This document shows, piece by piece, positions 16,673-25,979 of a DNA stretch of 64,000 nucleotides. The notes below the pieces were generated by a model. The model worked only from the letters and a program-made list of their open reading frames with translations, was not told the origin of the DNA and did not search any database. The DNA is from JAEZBP01 sp963832725 (GTDB lineage: Bacteria; Myxococcota_A; Polyangia; Polyangiales; Sandaracinaceae). Where the stretch lies: NCBI GenBank assembly GCA_963832725.1, contig CAWHVG010000002.1, positions 248,001 to 312,000 of the forward strand, given 5' to 3'. The translations under genes and the position numbers were made by a program. Positions within the stretch are counted from its first letter, which is position 1, and each line of letters starts with the position of its first letter.

Positions 16673-17059
16673 ATGAAGATGAAGCAGCTGACGCCGGTGA
16701 TCTTCGTGGACGCCATCGAGCCCTGCCTGCCTTTCTGGACCGAGCGCCTCGGCTTCTCGGTCCTCGCCGAGGTGAAGCCAGCCGACAGCCTCGTGTTCGT
16801 GCTGCTGGAGAAGGACGGCGTTCAGATCATGTACCAGAGCAAGGCGAGCCTGGCGGACGACATGCCGTCGCTCGAGCCGCGGGACGCCGAGACCTCCATC
16901 TGCCTCTATCTCGACGTCGACGACCTCGACGCCGTCGAGCGCGCGCTGGAAGGCGTGCCGCCGGTCATCCCCCGGCGCACCACGTTCTACGGCGCCACCG
17001 AGCTCGGCGTCCGCGAGCCCGCCGGCAACCTCGTGACCTTCGCCCAGCACGGCGGCTGA
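16673..17059 (+). CDS. VOC-family (glyoxalase/bleomycin-resistance fold) protein
   Basis: The 128-residue protein has the paired beta-alpha-beta-beta-beta modules of the vicinal oxygen chelate superfamily. Strands are seen in LTPVIFVDAIEPCLPFWTER, then DSLVFVLLEKDGVQIMYQSK, ICLYLDVDDLDAVERAL and the terminal GVREPAGNLVTFAQ, in which the Glu of REPAGN is the usual metal ligand position. Members are glyoxalases, dioxygenases or antibiotic-binding proteins; nothing here decides the ligand. The ATG at 16673 is preceded by GAGAGGAG. It diverges from the AraC regulator at 16562. Confidence 0.9.
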   Translation: MKMKQLTPVIFVDAIEPCLPFWTERLGFSVLAEVKPADSLVFVLLEKDGVQIMYQSKASLADDMPSLEPRDAETSICLYLDVDDLDAVERALEGVPPVIPRRTTFYGATELGVREPAGNLVTFAQHGG

Positions 17060-17099
17060 GCCTTCGGGGCGGACGGATGCCTTGAGCACGCCTGCGGCT

Positions 17100-17615
17100 G
17101 ATGGCGATCTGCGCGGTGGGTGCTTCGAGCACGCCTGTGCCCGATGGCGATCAGCGCGGTGGGTGCTTCGAGCACGCCTGTGCCCGATGGCGATCAGCGC
17201 GGTGGGTGCTTCGAGCACGCCTGTGCCCGATGGCGATCAGCGCGGTGGGTGCTTCGAGCACGCCTGTGCCCGATGGCGATCAGCGCGGTGGGTGCTTCGA
17301 GCACGCCTGTGCCCGATGGCGATCAGCGCGGTGGGTGCTTCGAGCACGCCTGTGCCCGATGGCGATCAGCGCGGTGGGTGCTTCGAGCACGCCTTTGCCT
17401 GATGGCGATCAGCGCGGTGGGTGCTTCGAGCACGCCTTTGCCTGATGGCGACCTGCGGGGTGGGTGCTTCGAGCACGCCTTTGCCTGATGGCGATCAGCG
17501 GGGTGGGTGCTTCGAGCACGCCTTTGCCTGATGGCGACCTGCGGGGTGGGTGCTTCGAGCACGCCTTTGCCTGATGGCGATCAGCGCGGTGGGTGCTCGG
17601 ACCAGGCCCGTGCCT
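17100..17615 (+). repeat. 43-bp tandem repeat, 12 copies
   Basis: The unit begins GATGGCGATCAGCGCGGTGG and ends with GAGCACGCCTGTGCCC, and repeats at exact 43-base spacing starting at 17100. Early copies carry GCCTGTGCCC and later ones GCCTTTGCCT, so the array grew in blocks. Units are contiguous with no spacers. The unit length is not a multiple of three, so the array is open in several frames. This and its decayed edges fill the 616-base gap before 17676. Confidence 0.9.
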
Positions 17616-17675
17616 GGTCGAGACCCGCCTTAGCCCTGCTTCGCCCACGCCGCTGTCCGACCGCGACCTACCGCG

Positions 17676-19053
17676 TCATCTTCCTCCGAGGCGAGAGCGT
17701 CTCGAACGAGACCACGCGGCCAGGAGCGCGAGGGCGATGAGGCCGAGCGGTCGGACAGGCTCGTGGCGAGTGACCGCGCAGCCGGCGCATCCGCGGCTGC
17801 TCGCCTCGGGCGCGCTCGCTGGCGTCGGAGTCGGCGCGGGCTCGGCGGGCGCCGGAGGATCGGTCGCAGGAGCCGCGGTCGGAAGCGCCTCGCTCGTCTC
17901 CTCGGGGGGCGCCGCTTCCTCCGCTGGGCTCGAGTCGGCGCTCTCCGCTTCCGGATGGGTGCTCCGCATCGCCCGGAGCAGATCGGCGAGCGCCACGCGC
18001 TCCGTTCCCCGGACCGAGGGGACCTCGACGACGCCTCCGCGGACGTGGACCGGAACGTCGTCTTGCATGTACCAGCCGGCCAGCTCGTCCTCCCCCGACG
18101 CGAACGTGATCGCGTGGGCGGTGCCGAGCTCGAGGTCGAATGCGAGCAGCGAAATCGTCGGCTCCACGCCGTCGTCACGCATGCCGACGAGCGCCAGCGC
18201 GACCGCATCGTCGCCGTCGATCCAGGTGAGCCCGCCACCGTCGCAATCGGAGCAGAGCGCCACGCGGTAGGTGTTCGAGGGAAGGTGCGCGATCGAGAGG
18301 CAGGTCCCGTCCCGCACCTCGTAGTCGCCTCGCCGGTAGGTCACGCGGCCGGGCTCGGTACCCGACGTGGTCCGGTACGCGCGCAGGAGCCTCCCCGGCC
18401 CCTCCGGCGGTTCGCGCGGGGGTGCGCCGAATCGCGTGCAGCTCCTGCACCGTCAGCCAGGTGGCCGGCTCGGGCCCGGGCGTTCCCGCGATGGGGTGCT
18501 GCGGCGGGATCAGCGGCGCCGAGACCCGCAGCCTGCCGAGCGGCACGAGCCCGGCGGCGGCGCAGTCGGTGGAGAGCGCGAGCTGGGTCTCGGCGAGCGC
18601 GGGGTCGCCGGGACGGAAGCGCTCTCCCGGCGGCATCGGCAGATGAGGAGGCGGACAATCGGTGAGCGCGAAGATGTCGAAGCGGCGGTCGATGCCCGCG
18701 TACCCCTGCTCCATGTCGGCGGCGATCGCGACGGCGGCGCGGCAGCGCGCGAGGTCGACGATGAGGGTCTGCGTCTCGCCGTAGCTGCCGCCGTTGCCGA
18801 CGTAGCCGCAGTCGCTGACGAGCTCGACCCGGTCGCCGGTCACGCTCCCGCGCGTGACGGGACCCTCGCACTCCGGAAGCTCGCCGGCGAAGACCGCCGG
18901 GCAGCGCGAAGCGACGGCCTCGGCCGCGGGCCGCGCGGCGTCCGCGACCTCGATGAAGGGAAGCTCCTCCTCGCCTTGCGCGGCCGCCGAAGAGATCGTC
19001 CCCAGCCACGCCAGCGCGGCAGAGAGCACGAACGAAGCCCGCCCCCAGTGCAT
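17676..19053 (-). pseudogene. Secreted protein with MYXO-CTERM-type tail, frameshifted
   Basis: The first part (19053 to about 18370) starts MHWGRASFVLSAALAWLG, a signal peptide ending at SSAAAQ. It includes several paired cysteines (FAGELPECEG, VSDCGYVGN, FALTDCPPP). The second part (about 18390 to 17676) continues in another frame with RRGDYEVRDGTCLSIAHLP, a region of about 130 residues, a Pro/Ala/Glu linker and the tail SSRGCAGCAVTRHEP, a hydrophobic helix LGLIALALLAAW and SRSRRSR. Cys pair, helix and arginines form the MYXO-CTERM pattern used for surface sorting in myxobacteria. One frameshift near 18350-18400 separates the parts. The intact protein would have about 450 residues. Confidence 0.7.
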
Positions 19054-19102
19054 GGCGCATGGTACGCGGAAGACGCGCCAACGGTCACTCGGGGCCGGGC
19101 TC

Positions 19103-19198
19103 CGCCGCGCTCGGGCAGCAGCTTGCCCGGATCATGATGCCGCCCCGGTCGACGCCGCGCTTCTGGCCGCTTCGAGCATGGCCGCTTCGAGCATGGCC
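19103..19198 (-). pseudogene. Fragment of the 3' end of an alkyl-DHAP synthase-like gene
   Basis: About 95 bases resemble the end of the FAD oxidase gene at 38187-38285, which encodes KRSVDPGGIMNPGKLLPERG. The fragment shows the same arrangement (GKLLPERG then the stop region) but is mutated and its reading frame is broken. The 15-base GCCGCTTCGAGCATG is repeated side by side in it. It sits exactly next to the start of the duplicated block at 19210. Confidence 0.6.
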
Positions 19199-19209
19199 GC
19201 TTCCACACC

Positions 19210-20493
19210 GTCGCGCTGAACGGCGCGGAGGCGAAGCTCGATCAACATCGCGCGCGGCGCCGACCGCCGTCCCGAACAGGTCGTGAAGGCGACCGCCGGG
19301 GATCCGCACCAGCAAGCGCGAGGCACCTCGCGGAAGGCCAGCAGAATCGAGCAAGTCCGGACCTTCGTCCACTCCTACGTGTCCCTGCGGGGCAACCAGG
19401 ACCTGGCCGACCGCATCGCGCTCGTCGTGCACGAACTCCTGGAGAACGCGGTCAAGCACGGGGCCATGATGCGGGAGATCGAGCTCGACGTGCGGTTGGC
19501 CGCGACCGGGCCGGACTCCGAGGTCCGTGTCAGCAACTCGGTGGTCGCCTCGCGCAGAGCGTTGCTGACTGGGGAGATCAAGCGCCTCGGCACGATGAGC
19601 GCGGCCGAGGCCTACGTGGACGCGCTGCACCGCACGAAGAAGCGCTCCCAGGGCTCGTGCGGCCTCGGCCTGAGCCGGAATCCGATGCGAGGCCTCGACC
19701 GAGCTCACGCTGGTCACCGAGAGCGACAACTTCGTCACGGTCGTCGCAGCCTCCACGCACTAGATTCAGCCCCGCTCTTCCTCGGTCGACTCGAGCGTGA
19801 CCTGCGCATCGGTGTCGCCGGCGCGCTGAAGGCGCTCGCCGCGCTGACGTTGGCCCCCGAGCTTGGCTCGCTCGTGAGCTTCGGCCTCACCAATGTCGGC
19901 GACGTCGCGCTGCCGCTCTCCTTCGTCTCGTCCGTCCTCCTGGTCCTCACCGCGAAGCGGCGCGGGCCCCTGCTCGCGCTCTTGGTCCTCGCGCACTCGG
20001 TGTACCTCGTCTCGCGCGAGACGTTCGTGGTCACCTCGATCGAGCTCGGGGTTTCGGCCGAGGTCCTGGGCCTCGTTCTCATGGGCGCGATGCTCCTCCA
20101 TTGGGCAGTGCTCGCGGCGGTGTTCGTGGGACACGCCCGCGCCCGACCAGACGACGGCGCGCCCGCGACCGGACCGTACCGGACGGTCGAGCCGAGAGCT
20201 CCGCAGGAAGAAGACGACGACGCGTGGGCGCCGCGCATCGTGCTCCGCGCGCTCGTGGGATGGTCGTGCGCCATCGGCGTGGGTCCCGCCGCCGCTCCGC
20301 CTCGAGGCGGCCCTGGTAGGCGGGTAGCCAGAGCTGGGCCCAGCCCGCAGGCGCGGACGGGAAGGCGTGAGACCCACACATTGTGGAGGGGACAGCGCTC
20401 GCCCGAGCGCCCGGCGCTCGAAGATCGGCGGAAGGAACGCCCGATCGTCCGCCACCTTCGCCAATCCGGACGCGTAACCCCACGAAGTCATTG
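19210..20493 (+). repeat. Duplicated 1.3-kb block, copy A (HATPase plus membrane gene)
   Basis: This block is almost identical to 28401-29680. Both begin GTCGCGCTGAACGGCGCGG, and both lead straight into a broken IS91 transposase copy. Outside the block on the left the two copies have unrelated sequence. The few differences include single-base changes and short indels that break different genes in each copy. Confidence 0.85.
19283..19763 (+). pseudogene. Anti-sigma-factor-like histidine kinase-type ATPase, copy A
   Basis: The product is read from a GTG at 19283 and resembles SpoIIAB/RsbW-type ATPases. It has the N-box HELLENAVKHGA (residues about 50-61) and the G-box GLGLSR near the end. These proteins bind ATP and usually hold a sigma factor or phosphorylate an antagonist. 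Compared with copy B, one extra A near 19681 shifts the frame just after GLGLSR, so the last 30 residues are lost. The frame then runs on into the membrane gene. Upstream, the start may have been cut by the block boundary. Confidence 0.6.
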
Positions 20494-20494
20494 A
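19850..20494 (+). CDS. Membrane protein with four helices, copy A
   Basis: From a possible TTG at 19850 the frame encodes hydrophobic segments FGLTNVGDVALPLSFVSSVL, GPLLALLVLAHSVYLV, VLGLVLMGAMLLHWAVLAAV and IVLRALVGWSCAIGV. The C-terminal 90 residues are arginine- and proline-rich and probably not real. The start is uncertain because the frame is continuous with the ATPase frame upstream. No family is recognised. It is the partner of the ATPase in both copies of the block, so a membrane sensor linked to the ATPase is conceivable but unproven. Confidence 0.45.
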   Translation: MAPELGSLVSFGLTNVGDVALPLSFVSSVLLVLTAKRRGPLLALLVLAHSVYLVSRETFVVTSIELGVSAEVLGLVLMGAMLLHWAVLAAVFVGHARARPDDGAPATGPYRTVEPRAPQEEDDDAWAPRIVLRALVGWSCAIGVGPAAAPPRGGPGRRVARAGPSPQARTGRRETHTLWRGQRSPERPALEDRRKERPIVRHLRQSGRVTPRSH

Positions 20495-20602
20495 GCCGCG
20501 GAGCCGGCACGAGGTCTGCCATGGCTCTGCGGCCGTGGAAGAGAGCCGTCGTCATCGCGCGGTGCGAAGGTGAGCGCGCCCGCACCTGCCTGTGCGGGAG
20601 TG

Positions 20603-21681
20603 ACGCACGGACGGCTACGCCCGTCGGAGGCCGGAAGAGACGCTTCTCTACGAGCTCGTGCGCGAGCACTGGCCGCGCTTCGTGGAGCGGGCGGAGGAGC
20701 AAGGGGGCGGTCTGCCGCAGTTCGTGGTCCAGGAGTTCGAGGCGTACCTGCGTTGCGGCATCCTCGAGCACGGCCTGCTGCATCTGCGATGCGCCCGGTG
20801 CGGGCACGCCATCGTGTGCGCGTTTTCATGCAAACGCCGCGGCTTCTGCCCCTCGTGTCTCGGTCGGCGGATGTCGGACATGGCGGCGCACCTGGTGGAG
20901 GAGGTGTTGCCGGCGGTGCCGATCCGCCAATGGGTCTGCTCGCTGCCGTGGAGCGTGCGCTACTCGCTCGCGTACGACTGCCGGCTCTGCGCCGACGTGC
21001 TCGACGGCTTCATCGGGGCGCTCACTCGGTCGTTGCGCTGGCGGGCCAAGCGGCAGCTCGGCCTCTCGAGCGTGGAGGACGCCCTGGTCGGCGCGGTGAC
21101 CTTCATCCAGCGGGTGGACAGCGCGCTGCGGATCAATCCGCACTTCCACGGCCCAGCCGCCGCTCTCGCAGGAGCGGCTGTCGATGCACCCGGATGGGCG
21201 CGTGAAGCTGAGCTTCAAGGCGGCCTGGAAGGACGGCACCCACGCGGTCCTGCTCGATCCTCTCGACTTCGTCGCCCGGCTCTGCGCCCTCATCCCGCCG
21301 CCCCGCTTTCACATGACGCGCTACCACGGCGTGCTCGCCGGGCGAGCCAGCGCCCGCGCCGAGGTCGTCCCCGGACGCGCGCCGCCGCCCACGGAGGCGC
21401 AGTTGCCGCTCTTCACGCCGAACGACCTGCCTCCCCTCACACCGCCGCCTCCGCCCAGCCGGCACCCTTGGCCGTGGCTCTTGAAGCGCGTGTCCGCGGT
21501 CGACATCGAGACCTGCCCGGTGCCCGGCTGCGGCGGCCGCATGCGCCTGGTCGAGGTCGCCACCGAGCCCGATGACATCGCGCGCGTCATGGCCGAGCTC
21601 GGCGGTGAAGACGCGGCCCGCGCACCGCCGCGACGACCTCTTCCTTCTCCACCCGGACAGCTCCGACTCGCGTTCGGCTGA
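20603..21681 (+). pseudogene. IS91-family transposase, copy 1, internally deleted
   Basis: The N-terminal part contains the zinc-binding region CARCGHAIVCAFSCKRRGFC and CPSC, followed by RQWVCSLPWSVRYSLAYD, as in IS91-type rolling-circle transposases. At NPHFH (about 21147), where the relaxase HUH-type region begins, roughly 580 bases present in copies 2-4 are missing, and the frame resumes out of phase. The 3' part from 21184 encodes HPDGRVKLSFKAAWKDGTHA and ends GQLRLAFG. The element cannot make an active transposase. Confidence 0.85.
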
Positions 21682-21794
21682 GCCCCTCAGCCCTGACGCC
21701 GGTGCACCGCTCCGTCCGCACGGCGTTCGACCCGTCAGTCTCTCCAGATCGCACTTCGCCACGCTCCGACCGACCCTCTTGCGGCTCGCGAGGG

Positions 21795-21918
21795 GGTTCG
21801 CGCCGCCTCAGGAGGTTCGCGCCGCCTCGCGAGGAGGTTCGCGCCGCCTCGCGAGGAGGTTCGCGCCGCCTCGCGTTGACCCGCCACCACCCGCGCCGTA
21901 CCGTTTCCCGGGATGAGA
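21795..21918 (+). repeat. IS91 copy 1 tail with four 22-bp repeats and terminus
   Basis: Four copies of a 22-base unit (GGTTCGCGCCGCCTCGCGAG) are followed by GTTGACCCGCCACCACCCGC and the terminus GGGATGAGAAGTCCTATCCG. The same tail follows copies 2 and 3, with one and three repeat units. Sequence after 21918 is unrelated between copies, which marks the element end near AAGTCCTATCCGC. The remaining 165 bases to 22085 hold only the leader of the next gene. Confidence 0.75.
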
Positions 21919-22085
21919 AGTCCTATCCGCTCCGGTCCGGTCATTGGGACGAGGCCTCAGGCTCGCCGAATGCGGGACTCCTCCCGCGAACTCGACATCT
22001 CTGCTCTTGATCACGACGCCGCACCCGCTCCAAACTATCCAACCCGCCGGCATCAGCAGAGCAAGTCTCTCGACTAAGGAACATC

Positions 22086-23463
22086 GTGACTACAGCGCAC
22101 GAAATATCGAAAGAGGAGGCCGACCGGCTTCTGGGCACAGATGAAGGCCAGTTCCATGACATGAAGAGCATGCGGATCGCGCCGGGCAAGCTCTCGAGGC
22201 ACATCTGCGCCTTTGCAAACAGTGACGGTGGTCGGCTCGTCATCGGCGTTGAAGAAGAATCCGGTGGATTCCGCTGGAATGGCTTCGACAACGAGGAAGC
22301 GGCAAATGGATGCCTGCAGGCCTTCGAGGCGATCTTTCCCTTGGGCCAGGACTTCGACTACCAGTTCGTTCGTTGCGAGGCTTACCCCGGGTTGGTGCTG
22401 CTTGCGAACATCATCAAGACACGCGATGTTCGACGGACGGCAGATGGGAAGTCATATGTTCGACGTGGCGCGCAATCGCTCCCGATTTCCACCCCAGAAC
22501 AACTCGTTGCCCTCGAAAGGGCGAAGGGCGTGTCGTCATTCGAGGACAGCACCGTTGATGCGCCGCTCACCGAGATTACAAACTCCACGATAGTCCTCAA
22601 GTTCATGATGGACGTCGTGCCTTCGGCGGAACCGGAGGCCTGGCTGGCGAAACAACGCCTAATCGAACGCGGCAAACCGACCGTCGCCGGATTGGTGCTT
22701 TTCGCTGAGGAACCGCAGGCTAGCCTGCCGAAGGCGGCGGTCAAGATCTACCGATACACGACCTCAGAGCAGGAAGGTACGCGGGAGACTCTGGCGTTCG
22801 ATCCGCTTACGATCGAGGGCGAGTTGTACGCCCAGATCCGTGAGTCCGTGGAGCGTACGGTTTCCATTACGGAGGAAATTGAGATTCTTCGGGACACAGG
22901 ACTTGAGAAGATTGAATATCCGCACGAATCGCTTCATGAGATTATTACGAACGCGTTACTGCACCGCGACTACAGCTTGAACGACGATGTGCACATCCGG
23001 GTCTTTGATAATCGTATCGAGGTTGAGAGTCCGGGGCGACTGCCTGCGCACATTACGCCTGCCAATATTCTCAGTGAGCGTTTTGCCCGGAATCCGAAGA
23101 CAGTGCGTTTGATAAACAAGTTCCCAAATCCGCCAAATAAGGATGTGGGTGAAGGGTTGAACACTGCTTTTGCTGCGATGCAGCAACTGCGCCTGAAGGA
23201 GCCTCAGATTGTCGAGCGCGCCAACTCTGTGCTTGTTAAATATTCGGCATGAGCAGCTGGCCTCTCCCGAGCAGCAAATCGTGGAGCATATTCGACGGCA
23301 CGGTTCCATCAACAATGCCGAGGCGCGAAAGGTCACCGCCGTGCAGTCGGAGAACCAGGTTAGAAGGCTCTTCAAAGGTCTTATGGACGCCGGGGAGATC
23401 GAGCGGGTGCCTAATACCTTCAAGGCCACTACTCGCTATCGAATTCCTGCGAACCGGCGCTAG
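22086..23463 (+). pseudogene. AlbA_2/Schlafen-type ATP-binding regulator, split by a frameshift
   Basis: Residues 1-388 (22086-23252, GTG start with AAGGA upstream) contain an AlbA_2-type domain (DEGQFHDMKSM, ICAFANSDGGRLVIGVEEE) and a RecG-like HATPase region (ESLHEIITNALLHRDYS, FDNRIEVESPGRLP). In intact relatives a winged helix follows. Here it is present in another frame at 23232-23463, encoding IRHEQLASPEQQIVEHIRRH to the end IPANRR. One extra A in GTTAAATATTCGG explains the break. Such proteins occur near restriction and defence loci and as transcription regulators. Base composition is nearer 55 percent GC, far below its neighbours, so recent transfer is likely. Confidence 0.75.
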
Positions 23464-23587
23464 GGCGAAGAGTCATTCATTCGGTTGGTGTGCTCCACGC
23501 CTTCGCGCGTCGCGCAGGTTGCTCTCCCAACCTGACAACCCGCGGAATGTCCACACACTATCCTCACGCCCATCCGACCCGAGCTCT

Positions 23588-23889
23588 CTGTTAACCGCTT
23601 TTTGACCGATCGCGACGACGTGCTCTCCGTCCAGACGGTTGGCGAAGCGGACACGCACGGGGAGCTAGACGAGACGGCCGTGCGAACCCGCGCGGCCGTT
23701 TCGTTTAACTGGCCCCCGACGCGCTCGACGCGAACGTTTGGGCCTGCTCCGCAAGCCTCGCGCGCTCTTCACAGAGCCGACCGCTCGGGCAGACGGAGAG
23801 CACGAGAGTGCTCTTCCGCGCTCTGATTGGGGTCGTCTGGCGCTCTGAGACCCCAGACTCGGGCAGACTCAGACGAAAGCGGTTAACAG
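23588..23889. mobile_element. MITE-like element with perfect 14-bp inverted ends
   Basis: CTGTTAACCGCTTT at 23588-23601 and AAAGCGGTTAACAG at 23876-23889 are perfect inverted copies bounding 302 bases. No protein-coding frame of note lies inside. A second GTTAACCGG follows at 23896. No clear target duplication is visible. No transposase in the window has matching ends, so the source of movement is unknown. Confidence 0.65.
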
Positions 23890-24397
23890 CCCGTGTTAAC
23901 CGGCGGACTCGAACCGCGGGGCCTTAAGAGCACGCGCGGGGTTCGGTCTGGGAGTCGCGGGGCGGGCGAGCGGTCGAGAAGTCGATGTGTGCACGTCAGC
24001 TTGCACTCGGTCACGAATGGCACCCCGGGCGGGGGAATGCGGTTCGGACGAGGGTGAAGCGCGCGAGACCATGGGGGTTTTGGTGGTTCGAGTCCGGGTG
24101 GGGTGGGGCGACGCGAGGTCGGTCGGCTGTCGGGTGCGGACGGAGAGCGACGGAGACGCGCGCACCATCGTGAGATTGAAGGAAACCGCGTCCCGCCGCC
24201 GACGATGAAGACCCCACAAGCTCACGCGAAGGTCGTTGTCCGAGCTCCGCCTCTCCAGGTATCCTCGGGACTCACTGGGCGGTGAATCGGGCAGATTGGC
24301 GCGTGCCGTTTGCCGGAGAACTGCCCATGAAGCGCTCGCACACACGCTCCATCGACCCCCGCCTCGACCCCGGCGCCGTGCTGGTCGTCGACGACTG
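23890..24397. other. Intergenic stretch without a recognisable gene
   Basis: The region between the MITE-like element and IS91 copy 2 shows no convincing coding frame. A frame from 24327 (MKRSHTRSIDPRLDPGA) runs into the transposase remnant and may be what was left of an interrupted gene. A tRNA T-arm-like sequence at about 23900-23918 lacks the rest of a tRNA. Confidence 0.4.
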
Positions 24398-25573
24398 CCC
24401 GTCGGCTCTGCGCCGACGTGCTCGAGGCGTTCGTCGGTGCGCTCACGCGGTCGCTGCGCTGGCGGGCCAAGCGGCAGCTCGGGCTCTCGAGCGTGGAGGA
24501 CGCCCTCGTCGGCGCGGTCACGTTCATCCAGCGGGTCGACAGCGCGCTGAGGATCAACGTCCACTTTCACACGATCGCGTTGGACGGCGCGTACGTCCGC
24601 GATGCCGAGGGCGAACTCGTGTTTCACGCGTTGCCGGAGCCGAGCGCGGCGGAGGTCGCGCAGGTCGCCGAGTGGACGCACGCGTCGCTCGTGCGAGTGC
24701 TCGCACGGCATGGCCGTTCGCTCGAGGGCGTGGAGGACACACCCGACCCGCTGCGGGACGAAGAGCCCGCGCTCGCCTGGTGCTACGCCGCCTCGGCGGC
24801 GGACGTGCAGCTCCTGGGCGACGTCCCAGGTCAGCGGACGAGCAAGCTCGTTCGCCCCGTGCGGCTCGTCTCCTCGCCGACGGAGCCGGTCGCCGAGGTG
24901 GGGGGCGTCAACGTTCATGCGAAGGTGGCGTTCGACGGCCGGGACCGCGCCTCGGCTCGAGCGCCTTTGCCGCTACGTGGTCAGGCCCCCGCTCTCGCAG
25001 GAGCGCCTGTCGACGCACCCTGACGGGCGCGTGAAGCTGAGCTTCAAAGCGGCGTGGAAGGACGGCACGCACGCTGTCCTGCTCGATCCGCTCGACTTCA
25101 TCGCTCGACTCTGCGCGCTGATCCCGCCCCCTCGCTTTCACATGACGCGCTATCACGGCGTGCTCGCCGGGCGTGCCACCGCTCGAGCCGAAGTCGTGCC
25201 CGGCCGCGCGCCGCCCCCTGTGGATGCGCAGTTGCCCTTGTTCATGCCGAGCGAGGTGCCATCGCTCCAACCGCCGCCTCCGCCCAGCCGCCACCCCTGG
25301 CCGTGGCTCTTGAAGCGGGTGTTCGCGGTCGAGATTGAGACCTGCCCCGTGCCCGGCTGTGGCGGACGCATGCGCCTCGTCGAGATCGCCACCGAGCCCG
25401 ATGACATCGCGCGCGTCATGGCCGAGCTCGGCGGTGACGACGCGGCCCGCGCACCGCCGCGACGATTCCTCTTCCTTCGCCACCCGGACAGCTCCGGCTC
25501 GCGTTCGGTTGAGCTCCTCCTCAGGCCCGACGCCGGTGCACCGCTCCGTCCGCCTCCGTCTGCACGGCGGTGA
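24398..25573 (+). pseudogene. IS91-family transposase, copy 2, 5'-truncated and frameshifted
   Basis: The zinc-finger part is missing; similarity starts at RLCADVL. The relaxase core VDSALRINVHFHTIALDGAY is present (HxH at about 24560-24568), followed by LVFHALPEPS and CYAASAADVQLL. A frameshift near 24945 splits DGRDR from LERLCRYVVRPPLSQERLS, after which the C-terminal zinc motif CPVPGCGGRMRLVE is read. Unlike copies 3 and 4 it lacks the 93-base insertion after EVGGV. It is not functional. Confidence 0.85.
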
Positions 25574-25640
25574 GCTCGACCCGTCAGTCTCTCCAGACCG
25601 CACTTTGCCATGCGTCGAACGCGCATCTTGCGGCTCGCGA

Positions 25641-25892
25641 GGGGGTTCGCGCCGCCTCGCGTTGACCCGCCACCACCCGCGCCGTACCGTTTTCCCGGGA
25701 TGACAAGTCTATCCGCTCGCGTTGACCCGCCACCACCCGCGCCGTACCGTTTTCCCGGGATGAGAAGTCCTATCCGCTGAGAAGTCCTATCCGCTCCCGG
25801 GATGAGAAGTCCTATCCGCTCCCGGGATGAGAAGTCCTATCCGCCCTATCCGCGAAGTTCTATCCGCTCCCGCGATGAGAAGTTCTATCCGC
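25641..25892 (+). repeat. IS91 copy 2 tail with reiterated terminus
   Basis: After one 22-base unit the tail GTTGACCCGCCACCACCCGC is present twice. The terminal motif AAGTCCTATCCGC or a close variant then occurs about seven times (near 25703, 25764, 25781, 25807, 25832, 25855, 25880). Several copies are separated by CCCGGGATGAG. No other IS91 copy here shows such a stack. The stretch 25574-25979 holds nothing else. Confidence 0.75.
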
Positions 25893-25979
25893 ATCGTCAT
25901 GTTCAGCGCCGCGAGATTGGTCGGGTTGACCTCTGATGGTGGCTCCCCGATGCTGGAAGCCCAGATGAGGGAGGGCTCC

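Noticed and set aside
17082..17488. Repeat protein encoded by the 43-bp array
   Set aside because: Several frames are equally open because of the repeat length, none has a ribosome-binding site, and the peptide is only a by-product of the repeat.
17100..17615. CRISPR array
   Set aside because: The repeats are directly adjacent with no unique spacers, and no cas gene lies in the window. It is a tandem repeat.
23220..23260. Programmed frameshift in the AlbA_2-type gene
   Set aside because: There is no slippery heptamer with a downstream structure in the form known for programmed shifts. A simple extra A explains the break better.
23895..23930. tRNA-like T-arm sequence on the minus strand (GCGGTTCGAGTCCGC)
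   Set aside because: No matching acceptor, D-arm or anticodon arm was found at the right distances, so there is no tRNA gene. At most it is a chance match or an attachment-site remnant.
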